Of a stretch of 41,138 nt of DNA, positions 14,535 to 22,791 are shown piece after piece; position 1 is the stretch's first letter, and each line of letters opens with the position of its first letter. The notes beneath the pieces were generated by a model. It was not told the origin of the DNA, ran no database searches, and was given only the letters and a program-made list of their open reading frames with translations. The translations under genes and the position numbers were made by a program. The stretch comes from Bacteroidaceae bacterium (lineage in GTDB: Bacteria > Bacteroidota > Bacteroidia > Bacteroidales > Bacteroidaceae). Where the stretch lies: assembly GCA_024693505.1 (NCBI GenBank), contig JAILKU010000085.1, positions 1 through 41,138 of the forward strand, given 5' to 3'.

Positions 14535-16421
14535 TTAGTTCAGTACCTTATCTATCTGCTTCCTGATGTCCTCGAGTACTTCGTCGCTGAAGCCCGTCTG
14601 TTCCCAAACGCGTTGGCCTTTGCGGTCGTAGAGATAGTATTGCGGGATGCCGCCGGGGAGGTGAATCTCTTTCCACTTGCTGGTGGGGATGCGGTAGTGC
14701 AGGCCAGGAATCTTGAGCACGCTCTCGGTCCAGTCCTTCATGGAACTGGACTCGTCGGTCAGATAGACGAAGATAATGTCCTTCCCCTGCAGTTCCTCCT
14801 TGAGCGGTTCCATGGCCTCGATGCCCCGCTTGCACGGTCCGCACCATGTGGCCCAGAGGTCAAAGAAGACCGCCTTCCCGCGATGCTCGTCGGCGATGTA
14901 TTGCAGGAGCCGGTCGCCGGGCACGTCGGGCGTAAGCATCTTTCGTTCCTCGGCTCCGCTCTGCAGGCGCTCCAGCTGCACGCGGGTGCTGTCGTTGAAT
15001 TCCCTGAGTACGCGTTGGTAGTAGGGGTGAGCCTTCTCTATCTCGCTTTCTGGCAGCACGCGTCCCTGCTTTATGACGCCGCTAATCTCCTTGGCCTCGG
15101 CCATTGCCTTCGTCATTTTGTAGGGCTCGCTTTCCGTCAGGCCGTTGGCTTCGAAGTAGGGTAGTACTTCTTCCATCAGCGGGAAGTAGTAGCTTCGCCC
15201 GTCGCGGAAGTACTGCAGGTCCTTGGCATGCGGGTCAACCAGCGTGTAAGTATTCCTCAAGTGAGCCAAAGCACTATCGGGAAGGGCATAATTGTTCTTC
15301 CACTCGATGAGACCGAGGCACAGGATGTTTGCGCGGATGTATGCCCGGTCCATCAGCAGCTGGAGGAAGTCTTTCTGCCGCCGGGTGTAGTCTTTGCGCT
15401 TCATCACGCCCTGGCGCAGGGTGTCGATGTTCTGCCAAAGCCGCTCGCGCCACTCGGGGAAGTCCTTCACCTCGTCATATTTTGGTAATTCCGGCATCAG
15501 GGAAAGGATGAAGTGCCTCCTGTAGTCCAGCATGACTTCGTTGAGGTCGCCAATTGTTCCACCCAGCCGATAGCCGTTATGGGCAGGCTTGCCGGCTGCA
15601 AAGTCCATTACCGAGGCCAGGCAGGCTACCGGGTCGAAATCGACAGTTAGCGTCTCGCCCGGAATCAGAATCATGTTGAACTGGTCGCCAAAGGCATACG
15701 CGTCGATCTTAGGACCGATGAAGAGGGGCATTACGGCTGTGTAGACGGGCTGAGAATACTGGCAGGTAAAGTCGCTCGTTGTGCTTTTCACACGATAGTC
15801 ACCCGTTATGGGGTCGCAGCTTGGGTCTCCCACCCAGCCAAAATCCTTGATGCTGTCTCCATGCATGGTAAAGGTGGCGTTTGCCTCGCCATACTTCAGG
15901 GTCAGGGGCTCCAGGGGCTTGCCGTCATCCTTCCGTGGCTTGTAGGCTGGCAGCAGCTCGGGGTAGAGCTTGTTGTCGAGGCGGATGCCGCGGAAAGTCC
16001 AGGAGCTGCTTTGAGCATTCTCTTCGATAAAGTCGAACGTCTTGGCGCCTCGGGGCAGCGGGTCGAAGGTGAGGATGACGGAGTCCCTGCGGGCATCTTT
16101 CTCGTACTCCTTGCCGAACTCAAGGGGCTCGTCGGCCAGTATCTCTCCAGCCTCGCGGGTCAGAATGCGGGCCTGGCGGCAGGCGAATGTCTTTCCATCG
16201 GCCTCGAGGCGTGCGCCGGTCATGCTCCAGTTTCGCCAGTCGGCGCAACGGATGTGGAAGTGTACAACTGTTGCCTCCTTGTTCTGCTCTACTCTCACGG
16301 GCAGAAGGTCGGCATTTGTCATCGATTTGAATGCGGGGCGGTCGATGACCCTGTCCGTCGGCTCTGTGCAGGCAGTCAGGCAGAGGACTGCGAGCAACGT
16401 CAGTAACTGAATTCTTTTCAT
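14535..16421 (-). CDS. Thioredoxin-like (TlpA/ResA type) lipoprotein
   Basis: 628 residues with a lipoprotein signal (MKRIQLLTLLAVLCLTAC, Cys 18). The last 110-120 residues are a thioredoxin domain: FFDLWATWCGPC with the CxxC at residues 527-530, and the cis-proline loop GGIPQYYLYD near 590. The long N-terminal part (about residues 20-490) has a beta-rich section and a helical section that I cannot name; many Bacteroidetes TlpA-like proteins have such an extension. Anchored in the periplasm, it probably reduces or exchanges disulfides or reads the redox state. It starts 6 nt after the stop of the barrel gene and is the last gene of the sigma/anti-sigma/barrel operon. Confidence 0.85.
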   Translation of the reverse strand: MKRIQLLTLLAVLCLTACTEPTDRVIDRPAFKSMTNADLLPVRVEQNKEATVVHFHIRCADWRNWSMTGARLEADGKTFACRQARILTREAGEILADEPLEFGKEYEKDARRDSVILTFDPLPRGAKTFDFIEENAQSSSWTFRGIRLDNKLYPELLPAYKPRKDDGKPLEPLTLKYGEANATFTMHGDSIKDFGWVGDPSCDPITGDYRVKSTTSDFTCQYSQPVYTAVMPLFIGPKIDAYAFGDQFNMILIPGETLTVDFDPVACLASVMDFAAGKPAHNGYRLGGTIGDLNEVMLDYRRHFILSLMPELPKYDEVKDFPEWRERLWQNIDTLRQGVMKRKDYTRRQKDFLQLLMDRAYIRANILCLGLIEWKNNYALPDSALAHLRNTYTLVDPHAKDLQYFRDGRSYYFPLMEEVLPYFEANGLTESEPYKMTKAMAEAKEISGVIKQGRVLPESEIEKAHPYYQRVLREFNDSTRVQLERLQSGAEERKMLTPDVPGDRLLQYIADEHRGKAVFFDLWATWCGPCKRGIEAMEPLKEELQGKDIIFVYLTDESSSMKDWTESVLKIPGLHYRIPTSKWKEIHLPGGIPQYYLYDRKGQRVWEQTGFSDEVLEDIRKQIDKVLN

Positions 16422-16427
16422 ATTGCT

Positions 16428-19400
16428 TTATGGTTTTATTGATGAGTGTTCCTTTTTCTTTTTGGGCTGCTTGTCGAACCTGTACATGACGTGCAGCAGG
16501 CCGTAGCGGGGCAGGACGTTGGTGTACGTCTCCGTGCGACCCTGCGCGTTGACGGTGCGGGTGACGTTGGAGAGCTGGCCCAGGATGTCGAAGCCGTCGA
16601 GCATCACCAGCAGTTTGCCTCCGAAGAAGGGGCGTGCCAGCCGGGCGTTCCAGACCAGGTCGGCCGTATTGAGCGCGGCGTCGGCATAGCCCGTCCGTCC
16701 GTAGAGCGTAAGGTCGGTGGTCAGGTCGAACTGCCAGGGCAGATGGATGATGGCGTCTGCGCCGATGCGGTACATCCAGGCCGAGATGTCCTGGAACGAC
16801 TCGCGTTCTCCCGTATAGCGGTCCCAGGCGATGTCGGACGACACGTTCAGCGTATGCTTCCCCAGGGTGAACTTGGCCTTCGGTGCCAGCAAGAATGTCA
16901 TCGTATGCACCGTGCTCTTCGCTCCCGAAGTGGTTTGAACCCCTCCTAAATGGGGTTGGGAGGTCTCCTCCATCAGGTCCACGCTATTCCTATAGCTCAG
17001 TTGCGTGATCAGGTCGGCCGAGTGCTTCTTGCCTTCGCCGAACGTGTAGCCGAGCGTGTGCTTGGCCCGTGCGTCCCAGTTGCCGTTGACGTTCGTGGGT
17101 CGCCAGGTGCGGATGCCAGTGCGTCGGTCGTAGGTCTGCCCCATGCCGATGGCGTTGTGCGTGAAGCCGTAGTCCAGGTCGTAGTGGTTCTTCCAACGGT
17201 TCTTCTGCGGATTCAGCGTGCCTCCGATGCCCAGGTCCGTGCGCAGGGCGTAGTGCAGGCCGGGGTTGCCGATGCGGACGTTCATGGGGTCGGTGTCGTC
17301 GGTGATGGCTGCCCGGTTCAGCAGGTCGGGCGCCTCGTTCCTTATATTAAATGTGAAGCCGTAGTATCGCCCGTCCGCTTTCCTGAACCAGGGATGGACG
17401 TAGAGGTCGAAGGTGGGCGAGAGGCGGCGTAGTGTCGTGTCGATGCGTCCTCGTTCGTAGTCCTCGCGCTGCTGCGTCAGTTTGCCGTTGGCATTCATCA
17501 GGATGTGCCATTGCCCCCTTTCCTTCTTGTCGAACTCGTAGCCTATGTTCACATAAAGGTCGTGCGTGTCGTCTATATGGTGACTGAGGTGGCTGTTCTG
17601 CCGGTCGATTACTTGCTGGTATTCGCTTTCGCTCGGCAGCATGTCGATGGGACGGGCGAAGGCGGAGTCTGCCCCCTTCAGTCGGTCGAGCCGGTAGATG
17701 CTCTCGTGTTCGCGCTGGTCAATGTGGTAGAACTCGTAGTAGGTGAAGAGCTGTCGCCATCCCTTTCCGAGGGGCAGGGTGTAGCCCACCATGGGATTGA
17801 ACTCCATCTTGCGGGCGGGAGGCAGGTCGGCATATTGGTGGCGGAAGAGGGGAGGGGCGGAGGATGTGCCATAGTCCACGGCCTGGCGCGAGAAAGTCTG
17901 GCGTTCCCGTTCCTCGTACTTGCCGTAGAAGCCGAAGCGGAACACGTCGTTGCTGCGCTTCATCTTCAGGGTTCCCCATACATTCATTTTCGCTCCGAGG
18001 TCGTGCCCCGTGCCCAGACTCTCGCGCCGGCTGCGGTTGATGAGCGTGTCGCGCAGGCTGGGCCGCGGCGAGGTGGCGGAGTAGAGGTCGTCGAGCAGCC
18101 GGCGGCTGACGTCGGCAACGGGGGCGGAGAACAGTCCGGACGTACTGCCCGAGGTGTTCTGCAGGTGACGGTAGTCGAAGTCGGTGGTGAAGGCCAGCAT
18201 TAGGCGCTCGCCCTTGTAGGTGGCACCGTCGTATATCTTCATCTTCCATTCCTCGTTGCGTGCCTGTTCGAAGCTGTGCTCGTAGGTGTCTCCGGCGGGC
18301 AGGAAGGTCTGTGCGGTGGTGCGCGTCTCCAGCCGGTCTGTGGTGTGGCGGGCATTGACGTCCCACATGATTTCCCACGTATGGTTGCGGCTTTCGATGT
18401 TTGCGTCCATTGTCGCCATCTCCGTCCGGTGCAGTCCGTTTGCCGCGTTGCGGTTCCACTGGTTCTTCTCGCCGGGTATGTCATTGTCGGCCAGGTTGTT
18501 GGCATTGGCCGCCACGGCAATGCGCGAGTGGTCGCTGTGGCGCATGACGAAGAGCCGGCCCAGGTAGGGCGTCTCGTCCTGGCGCAGACCCGTGCCGGCC
18601 TCTACGTTCACCAGCCATCCCACCATGTACTCCTTCTTAAGCCTGACGTCGATGACGTATCGCTGCGTGGCGGGGTCGAAGCGGCCCAGCCATTCGTTCT
18701 CGGCCGTCTGCTTGTCGTAGAAGGCGATCTGCTTCACCGTGTAGGCGGGCAGGTTCTCCAGCATCAGCTTGCGGTCGCCGCGGAAGAAGTCCTTGCCGTT
18801 CAGCAGCAGGTCGTCCACGAACTTGCCGTTGTGGTAGATGCGTCCGTCGTCGTGAAGCTCCACGCCGGGCAACTGCTTCAGCAGGCCGTCGAGCATGGAA
18901 CCCTCGGCCAGCTGCAGGTCCGAGGCGTTGTAGATGAGCGTGTCGCCCTTATAGTAGAAGCGTACGCGGGAGGCCGTGACGGTCACTTCGCGCATCACCT
19001 TGCTGTCCTCGTGCAGGTAGAAGGGGGGCAGGTCGCGCTGCTGCTCCCTGCGTCCGATGCGGTCCAGGGCGTAGCTGTAGCAGGTGGTGCGGTAGTCCTC
19101 GCGGCTGACGCGGAAGATGTAGTGCGCGGGAACGGCGGGCACGGTGAAGTCGAATTCGGGCGTTTGCCACTCTGTCTTATAGCCGTCGTTCCCGTATCCC
19201 ACCCAGTGCTTTGTGGCCTTGACCGTGTCGATGGCCGTACTGTCCTCGTCGAGCAGCTCAACCGTGGCGTCCAGCAGGTCGTTGTGGGCGCGGGCGTCCT
19301 CGATTCTTCCGTGCAGCGTCAGCGTCTGCACCTTGTGGTTGGCGTCGTAGGTGACGTAGATCTGCTTGCCCTTAATCTTCAGCTTCACGGGTTGTCCCTT

Positions 19401-19625
19401 GCACAGTCGCTTCACGGCCTCGGGCACGGACAGGCCGCTGAGCCGGGCACGGACTGGCAGTTGCTCCAGGTCGTTGGCGATGAAGTTGATGCTGTAGGCC
19501 GACTGCACGTCGCGCAGGGCCTCGAGTGCCGCGGCCAGCGACTCGCCGTGGAACTCCAACTGCTGGCCCCAGGCCGGGAGGCCCAGGCATATATATATAA
19601 TAGTGTATAGGATGCGCGTCCTCAT
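16428..19625 (-). CDS. STN-domain TonB-receptor-like outer-membrane barrel
   Basis: 1065 residues, signal peptide MRTRILYTIIYICLGLPAWGQ. Residues about 22-75 are a secretin/TonB short N-terminal (STN) domain (LEFHGESLAAALEALRD ... VPEAVKRLCKGQPVKL), the part that in transducing TonB receptors contacts the anti-sigma factor. Residues about 85-190 look like a carboxypeptidase-regulatory-like beta domain. A plug-like region (about 205-330; VTVTASRVRFYYKGDTLIY ... LPGVELHDDGRI) precedes a long barrel rich in alternating aromatic strands that ends YRFDKQPKKKKEHSSIKP. There is no SusD partner next door, so it is not an ordinary SusCD pair. The ATG overlaps the upstream stop as ATGA. Probably senses or imports something and signals to the sigma factor. 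Confidence 0.82.
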   Translation of the reverse strand: MRTRILYTIIYICLGLPAWGQQLEFHGESLAAALEALRDVQSAYSINFIANDLEQLPVRARLSGLSVPEAVKRLCKGQPVKLKIKGKQIYVTYDANHKVQTLTLHGRIEDARAHNDLLDATVELLDEDSTAIDTVKATKHWVGYGNDGYKTEWQTPEFDFTVPAVPAHYIFRVSREDYRTTCYSYALDRIGRREQQRDLPPFYLHEDSKVMREVTVTASRVRFYYKGDTLIYNASDLQLAEGSMLDGLLKQLPGVELHDDGRIYHNGKFVDDLLLNGKDFFRGDRKLMLENLPAYTVKQIAFYDKQTAENEWLGRFDPATQRYVIDVRLKKEYMVGWLVNVEAGTGLRQDETPYLGRLFVMRHSDHSRIAVAANANNLADNDIPGEKNQWNRNAANGLHRTEMATMDANIESRNHTWEIMWDVNARHTTDRLETRTTAQTFLPAGDTYEHSFEQARNEEWKMKIYDGATYKGERLMLAFTTDFDYRHLQNTSGSTSGLFSAPVADVSRRLLDDLYSATSPRPSLRDTLINRSRRESLGTGHDLGAKMNVWGTLKMKRSNDVFRFGFYGKYEERERQTFSRQAVDYGTSSAPPLFRHQYADLPPARKMEFNPMVGYTLPLGKGWRQLFTYYEFYHIDQREHESIYRLDRLKGADSAFARPIDMLPSESEYQQVIDRQNSHLSHHIDDTHDLYVNIGYEFDKKERGQWHILMNANGKLTQQREDYERGRIDTTLRRLSPTFDLYVHPWFRKADGRYYGFTFNIRNEAPDLLNRAAITDDTDPMNVRIGNPGLHYALRTDLGIGGTLNPQKNRWKNHYDLDYGFTHNAIGMGQTYDRRTGIRTWRPTNVNGNWDARAKHTLGYTFGEGKKHSADLITQLSYRNSVDLMEETSQPHLGGVQTTSGAKSTVHTMTFLLAPKAKFTLGKHTLNVSSDIAWDRYTGERESFQDISAWMYRIGADAIIHLPWQFDLTTDLTLYGRTGYADAALNTADLVWNARLARPFFGGKLLVMLDGFDILGQLSNVTRTVNAQGRTETYTNVLPRYGLLHVMYRFDKQPKKKKEHSSIKP
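16931..16963. repeat. Hairpin-word insertion in the barrel gene
   Basis: Within the barrel coding region the arms AACCCC (16938-16943) and GGGGTT (16952-16957) flank TCCTAAAT, followed by GGGAGG. On the coding strand this gives the peptide SQPHLGGVQTT, in a likely surface loop. The CCCCT/AGGGG word resembles short repeats I know from other Bacteroidetes genomes and the CCCCCTTGAGGGGG hairpin after adk here. Confidence 0.45.
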
Positions 19626-20227
19626 TTCCCTTCCTCCGTCTTGATGGATTCAACAAAGAGCGTGTCGCGCTCGTCCGTCAGGCGGAACACATCGAACTCG
19701 TTCAGCATCTCCACGAACTCGGCCAGGGGGCGGCTGCTGTTCCATGTGGTATGCAGTCGCAGGGCGCGTGCCCTGTTGTCGCGGAAGATGACCTGGCGCC
19801 CGTAGTGGCGCCCCACCATGGAGAGGATGCTGTCCAGCTGTACGTTGGCGAAGCGGAAGAGGCTGTCGGGCGCGGCGGCTCCGGCCTTGTCGTGCGGAGT
19901 CTTCTGCCCTGTGGTCCCGATACCGGCCTCGGCCCGGTGCCGGGTAAGGGTGAAGGCCCTGTAGCTGGCATAGCCCAGCACGCCGCAGAGGAAGGTGAAG
20001 AGCACGACGGCTGCTATCCTGCGCAGCATCGGGAAGGCGGTGCTCCGCCGGCGCGTCTTACCGCTCTCGCCTGCCGCGCCGTGCCTGGCCTGGAAACGCT
20101 CCCATGCCGCTTCCGTGTCCGCCTCGCGGTCCAGGCGGTCCATCATGGCTTCCAACTCCCGGTCGGCGTATCTCCCGGGGTGTTCCTGCATGTCGAGGAA
20201 CAGTCGTTTGTCGTCTGAAGGGTTCAT
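19622..20227 (-). CDS. Short anti-sigma-like protein with DUF4974 domain
   Basis: 201 residues: a charged cytoplasmic part (1-68; HPGRYADRELEAMMDRLD), one membrane helix (about 70-90), and a periplasmic C-terminal domain (about 120-196; FANVQLDSILSMVGRHYGRQ ... LAEFVEMLNEFDVFRL) that fits DUF4974, the C-terminal domain of FecR-type anti-sigma factors. The FecR beta domain usually found between them is missing, so this is the short version. Both ends overlap neighbours by ATGA (20224-20227 with the sigma gene, 19622-19625 with the barrel gene), so translation is probably coupled. Inferred role: holds the ECF sigma factor until the STN domain of the barrel signals. Confidence 0.78.
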   Translation of the reverse strand: MNPSDDKRLFLDMQEHPGRYADRELEAMMDRLDREADTEAAWERFQARHGAAGESGKTRRRSTAFPMLRRIAAVVLFTFLCGVLGYASYRAFTLTRHRAEAGIGTTGQKTPHDKAGAAAPDSLFRFANVQLDSILSMVGRHYGRQVIFRDNRARALRLHTTWNSSRPLAEFVEMLNEFDVFRLTDERDTLFVESIKTEEGK

Positions 20228-20697
20228 AACATTCGGGGATTAAACTGTTTCTTGATGGCCGTGACGGCGTGCGACAGGTGTTTCCATACGGCTACGCGGC
20301 TGATGCCCTCGCGGACGGCTATCTCTTCGTAGCTGAAGCCCTCGGTGAAGCGGAGGCGGAAGATGCGCTGCTCCTGCTCCGAGAGCCGTGCGGCCACGAA
20401 CTCCAGGATGTCCGTCAGCCGCTCGTCCTCCTGCCCGTCGTCGGCCGGTTCGTCAGCCTGGGCACTCCGCTTCACCTGTTCGTGTCGCAGGCGCTTCAGG
20501 CATCGGTTGCGGACGCTCGTCAGCAGGTATCGCTCCTCCGAGCCGGGCAGCAGCACCGTCTGTCCGCTGAGCAGACTCTCGAAGATGTCGCCGATGACGT
20601 CCTCGCATTCCTGCTCGTCGTAGAGCAGGCTGCGCGCCACCCGCTGCATGCGGGCGTAGTGCTGCAAGAACAACTGCCGGATAACCTCTCGTTCCAT
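20224..20697 (-). CDS. ECF-family RNA polymerase sigma factor
   Basis: I chose the ATG at 20697 (MEREVIRQLFLQHY) over the GTG three bases upstream; 157 residues, normal for an ECF sigma factor. Region 2 is at about residues 8-75 (YARMQRVARSLLYDEQECEDVIGDIFESLL, then YLLTSVRNRCLKRLR). Region 4 is at about 105-152 (SEQEQRIFRLRFTEGFSYEEIAVREGISRVAVWKHL), a helix-turn-helix reading the -35 element. First gene of a four-gene operon; its TGA overlaps the anti-sigma ATG. It very likely directs transcription of its own operon and perhaps other genes in response to the STN barrel. No primary-sigma promoter box is visible directly upstream, which would agree with autoregulation. Confidence 0.87.
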   Translation of the reverse strand: MEREVIRQLFLQHYARMQRVARSLLYDEQECEDVIGDIFESLLSGQTVLLPGSEERYLLTSVRNRCLKRLRHEQVKRSAQADEPADDGQEDERLTDILEFVAARLSEQEQRIFRLRFTEGFSYEEIAVREGISRVAVWKHLSHAVTAIKKQFNPRML

Positions 20698-20776
20698 CAC
20701 GTCTTTTTATCTATAATACCCTTCAGAAGAAGGAAATGCTAACCCCCAGATGAAATTTTTTCCTGTTAGGCCTGAA

Positions 20777-20842
20777 AATTCACCACGGTGAGTTTGTGAA
20801 TTCACCACGGTGAGTTTCTGAATTAACCACGGTGAGTTTGGT
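20777..20842. repeat. Three-unit 22-bp array (CACCACGGTG family)
   Basis: Units start at 20777, 20799 and 20821. Each is AATTCACCACGGTGAGTTT (AATTAACC in the third) plus a 3-nt tail, with an exact 22-bp step. CACC ... GGTG is the inverted core. A degenerate fourth unit (20843-20864, TAATCACCCGCCATACCGGG) leads into the next array almost in phase. This and the next array fill much of the 321-bp gap 20698-21018; I see no gene there. Confidence 0.75.
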
Positions 20843-20865
20843 TAATCACCCGCCATACCGGGATA

Positions 20866-20931
20866 AAAACAACGGCGTTGTTTTGGCAAAACATCGGTGT
20901 AGGAATGGCAAAACAACGCCGTTGTTTTCCC
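20866..20931. repeat. Three-unit 22-bp array (AAAACAACG palindromes), copy 1
   Basis: Unit 1 (20866) contains the perfect palindrome AAAACAACGGCGTTGTTTT, unit 2 (20888) begins AAAACATCGGTGTAG, and unit 3 (20910) holds AAAACAACGCCGTTGTTTT. The step is 22 bp. The same three-unit order recurs at 27386-27451, with the central base of the two palindromes swapped (G/C here, C/G there) and a three-base difference in unit 2. Confidence 0.8.
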
Positions 20932-21018
20932 ATGGGTATAGGATACCTGCTTTCCCGTCGCGTATCGGATGCGTCGTTTCTCCCGCTTGCTGCCCAGGAA
21001 GCCTGGCTTTGCTCCGCC

Positions 21019-22695
21019 TCAGGGAAGGGCTTGCACGTTTTCGCAGTCGCGCACCTGGATGGGCTCTCCGTCCGATGGGCCGGTAATGGTGTTGCCCTGA
21101 ATCCTCAGCCCGTCCACGGATCTTGCCGAGACGGCCTTGCCGCCCGAGAGCCGGAAGTGGTTGTTCTCGATGCAGATGCCGCGGTGGACGCACCCCGCAT
21201 TACGGTCGTTCTCGGGTGCGATGAGGATGGCGGGACTGCCGCACTCCACGAAACGGTTGCCCCGGATGGTGACGTCCCTGACCATTCCCGACTCGTACCA
21301 GCTGCGGGCATCGTCGGCTATCAGTACGCCGCTGTGCTGCGTGCGGAAGAATAGGTTGCCCTCGATGAGCACGGCGCGGCGGGTGCTGACCAGTATGCCG
21401 CGGGTGGGGACTCGGGCGAAGTAGTTGTTGCGGACGACGACCTCGGGGGTGAACGTGACGTTCTCAAGCACCAGCTCGGGGTTGTCCCTGATGGTCTGCG
21501 GCACGGGCCTGGTCAGCCTGACCATTATCTCCCTGGGGTTGAGCATCCGGGCCTCCCTCACACGGAATGTGCCCAGGGGCAGTAGGGTGTGTGCATCTAC
21601 GAAGTCCACCTGGTTGCCGGGCAGGAAGGACTGGAAGCCGAAAGTCTGTCCGTGCATGTAGCGCACCCTGAGCTCCGTGGGCGAGGTGAACTCCCTTACG
21701 GACAGGTGTGTGCCGTGGACGTTGATGGGGTCGTCCTGCGAACCCACGAAACGGGAGTCCTCAACCAGCACGCGTCCGGCACAGCCCGAGAAGTGGAGGA
21801 AGTCGGCAAAGCCCGCACAGGTGCGTCCGCTTCCCGGTTCTGGCTCAAGGGTCAGGTGGCGGTAGGTAAGGTTCTCGGTCATCTGGGCCACGATGCTGAA
21901 ATTGCCCGCGAAGGCAACGTGCAGGTTGTCCAGGCTGACATCGCGGCTGTACTGGATGAGTCCGCACACCTCGTCGCGGTAGGAGTCACGCATCTGGAAG
22001 ACGTATCCGGGCTTGACGACGGGCATCTCCCTGAAGCTCAGCCTCACTCTTCCGGGCCCGATCTGCTCGGCTTTCAGCTGGTCGTTGAGGGGCATCCAGC
22101 TGCGCCAGGTAATATCGCGCTCGGGATCATAGATCTGGGCGATTCCCGTGGACCAGGCCCAGCTGTCTCCCTCGAACCACAATCGTCCGTCCCTGATGCT
22201 GTAGCGCGTCTGGGGATGGATGCTCACGGTCATCTCGTCTTCCCCTGTCTCCGTGACGGTCATCTCCGGTACGGTAGGGTCGGCGGCATTCAGCGTAAAG
22301 CCCGTCAGCCGTATGTTCCGGCAACTGTCGATGACGAAGGCCGTCATCTCGCCGTGCGTAATCAGCCGGGCGCCCCGTCCGCTGAGGGTGACGTTGCGCA
22401 GGCCCTTCATCCATAGCCCTATATGCTTTGTGACATCCGGGTTTTCCTTCTCGGAAGTAGTGTTCGAAACGTGGTAGGGCCGCTCGGTGGAGCTGCTGCG
22501 ATACAGGTGGTAGTCGGCATTCTGAAGCTGTATGACTACCGGCTTCCCGCCATAGCCGGCCGCCTCGTTGATGGCCTGCTGAAGGGCCTGAGTGGCATCG
22601 CCCTCTATGGCCGGCACGTTGATACTGCGGATGTGGGCAGGCCGGGCAGTCAGGATACCGGCCGTCAGAAAGAGAAGAAAGATATATCGTCGCAT
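21019..22695 (-). CDS. Right-handed beta-helix glycosidase, GH110 alpha-1,3-galactosidase-like
   Basis: 558 residues; signal peptide MRRYIFLLFLTAGILTARP. The body is a parallel beta-helix with many I-x-x-N/D-x-x-F rungs (NVTLSGRGARLI, NIRLTGFTLN, VLIEGNLFFRT, VTIRGNRFVECGSPAI). The segment ADFLHFSGC ... VEDSRFVGSQDDPINVHG is what I recall from GH110 alpha-1,3-galactosidases (GlaA/GlaB type) of Bacteroides; the DD pair there is a plausible catalytic site, not verified. Such enzymes remove alpha-1,3-linked galactose from blood-group-B or linear glycans. A sugar transporter gene lies 96 nt upstream, which fits a galactose-release-and-uptake pair. Another polysaccharide-degrading beta-helix enzyme is the main alternative. 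Confidence 0.72.
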   Translation of the reverse strand: MRRYIFLLFLTAGILTARPAHIRSINVPAIEGDATQALQQAINEAAGYGGKPVVIQLQNADYHLYRSSSTERPYHVSNTTSEKENPDVTKHIGLWMKGLRNVTLSGRGARLITHGEMTAFVIDSCRNIRLTGFTLNAADPTVPEMTVTETGEDEMTVSIHPQTRYSIRDGRLWFEGDSWAWSTGIAQIYDPERDITWRSWMPLNDQLKAEQIGPGRVRLSFREMPVVKPGYVFQMRDSYRDEVCGLIQYSRDVSLDNLHVAFAGNFSIVAQMTENLTYRHLTLEPEPGSGRTCAGFADFLHFSGCAGRVLVEDSRFVGSQDDPINVHGTHLSVREFTSPTELRVRYMHGQTFGFQSFLPGNQVDFVDAHTLLPLGTFRVREARMLNPREIMVRLTRPVPQTIRDNPELVLENVTFTPEVVVRNNYFARVPTRGILVSTRRAVLIEGNLFFRTQHSGVLIADDARSWYESGMVRDVTIRGNRFVECGSPAILIAPENDRNAGCVHRGICIENNHFRLSGGKAVSARSVDGLRIQGNTITGPSDGEPIQVRDCENVQALP

Positions 22696-22699
22696 TGAG

Positions 22700-22783
22700 G
22701 GTTCAAGAGGTTCAAGTGTTCAAGGCTGCTCTCGCAGTTCAAGAGGTTCAAAGGTTCAAGGGTTCCAGGAGTTCAAGGGTTCA
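22700..22783. repeat. TTCAAG word repeat filling the MFS-GH110 gap
   Basis: About nine copies of a TTCAAGNG word at 8-9-nt spacing, interrupted by a small hairpin (CTGC TCTC GCAG at about 22726-22737). It occupies nearly all of the 96-nt gap. Similar GTTCAAGGGTTCAAG tracts are familiar from Prevotella and Bacteroides intergenic regions. Confidence 0.65.
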
Positions 22784-22791
22784 GACAATCG

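Noticed and set aside
18276-19610. 444-codon plus-strand open frame opposite the barrel gene
   Set aside because: It is a shadow of the GC-rich minus-strand gene, which has a signal peptide, STN domain and ATGA coupling; the shadow has no recognisable motifs.
20698-20770. Inverted CTAAC...GTTAG pair upstream of the sigma gene as a self-promoter
   Set aside because: Only 5-bp arms with no second example to compare; too weak to annotate as an ECF promoter.
20878-21354. 158-codon plus-strand frame starting in the AAAACAACG array
   Set aside because: Begins inside a repeat unit and runs antisense into the GH110-like gene; no support for translation.
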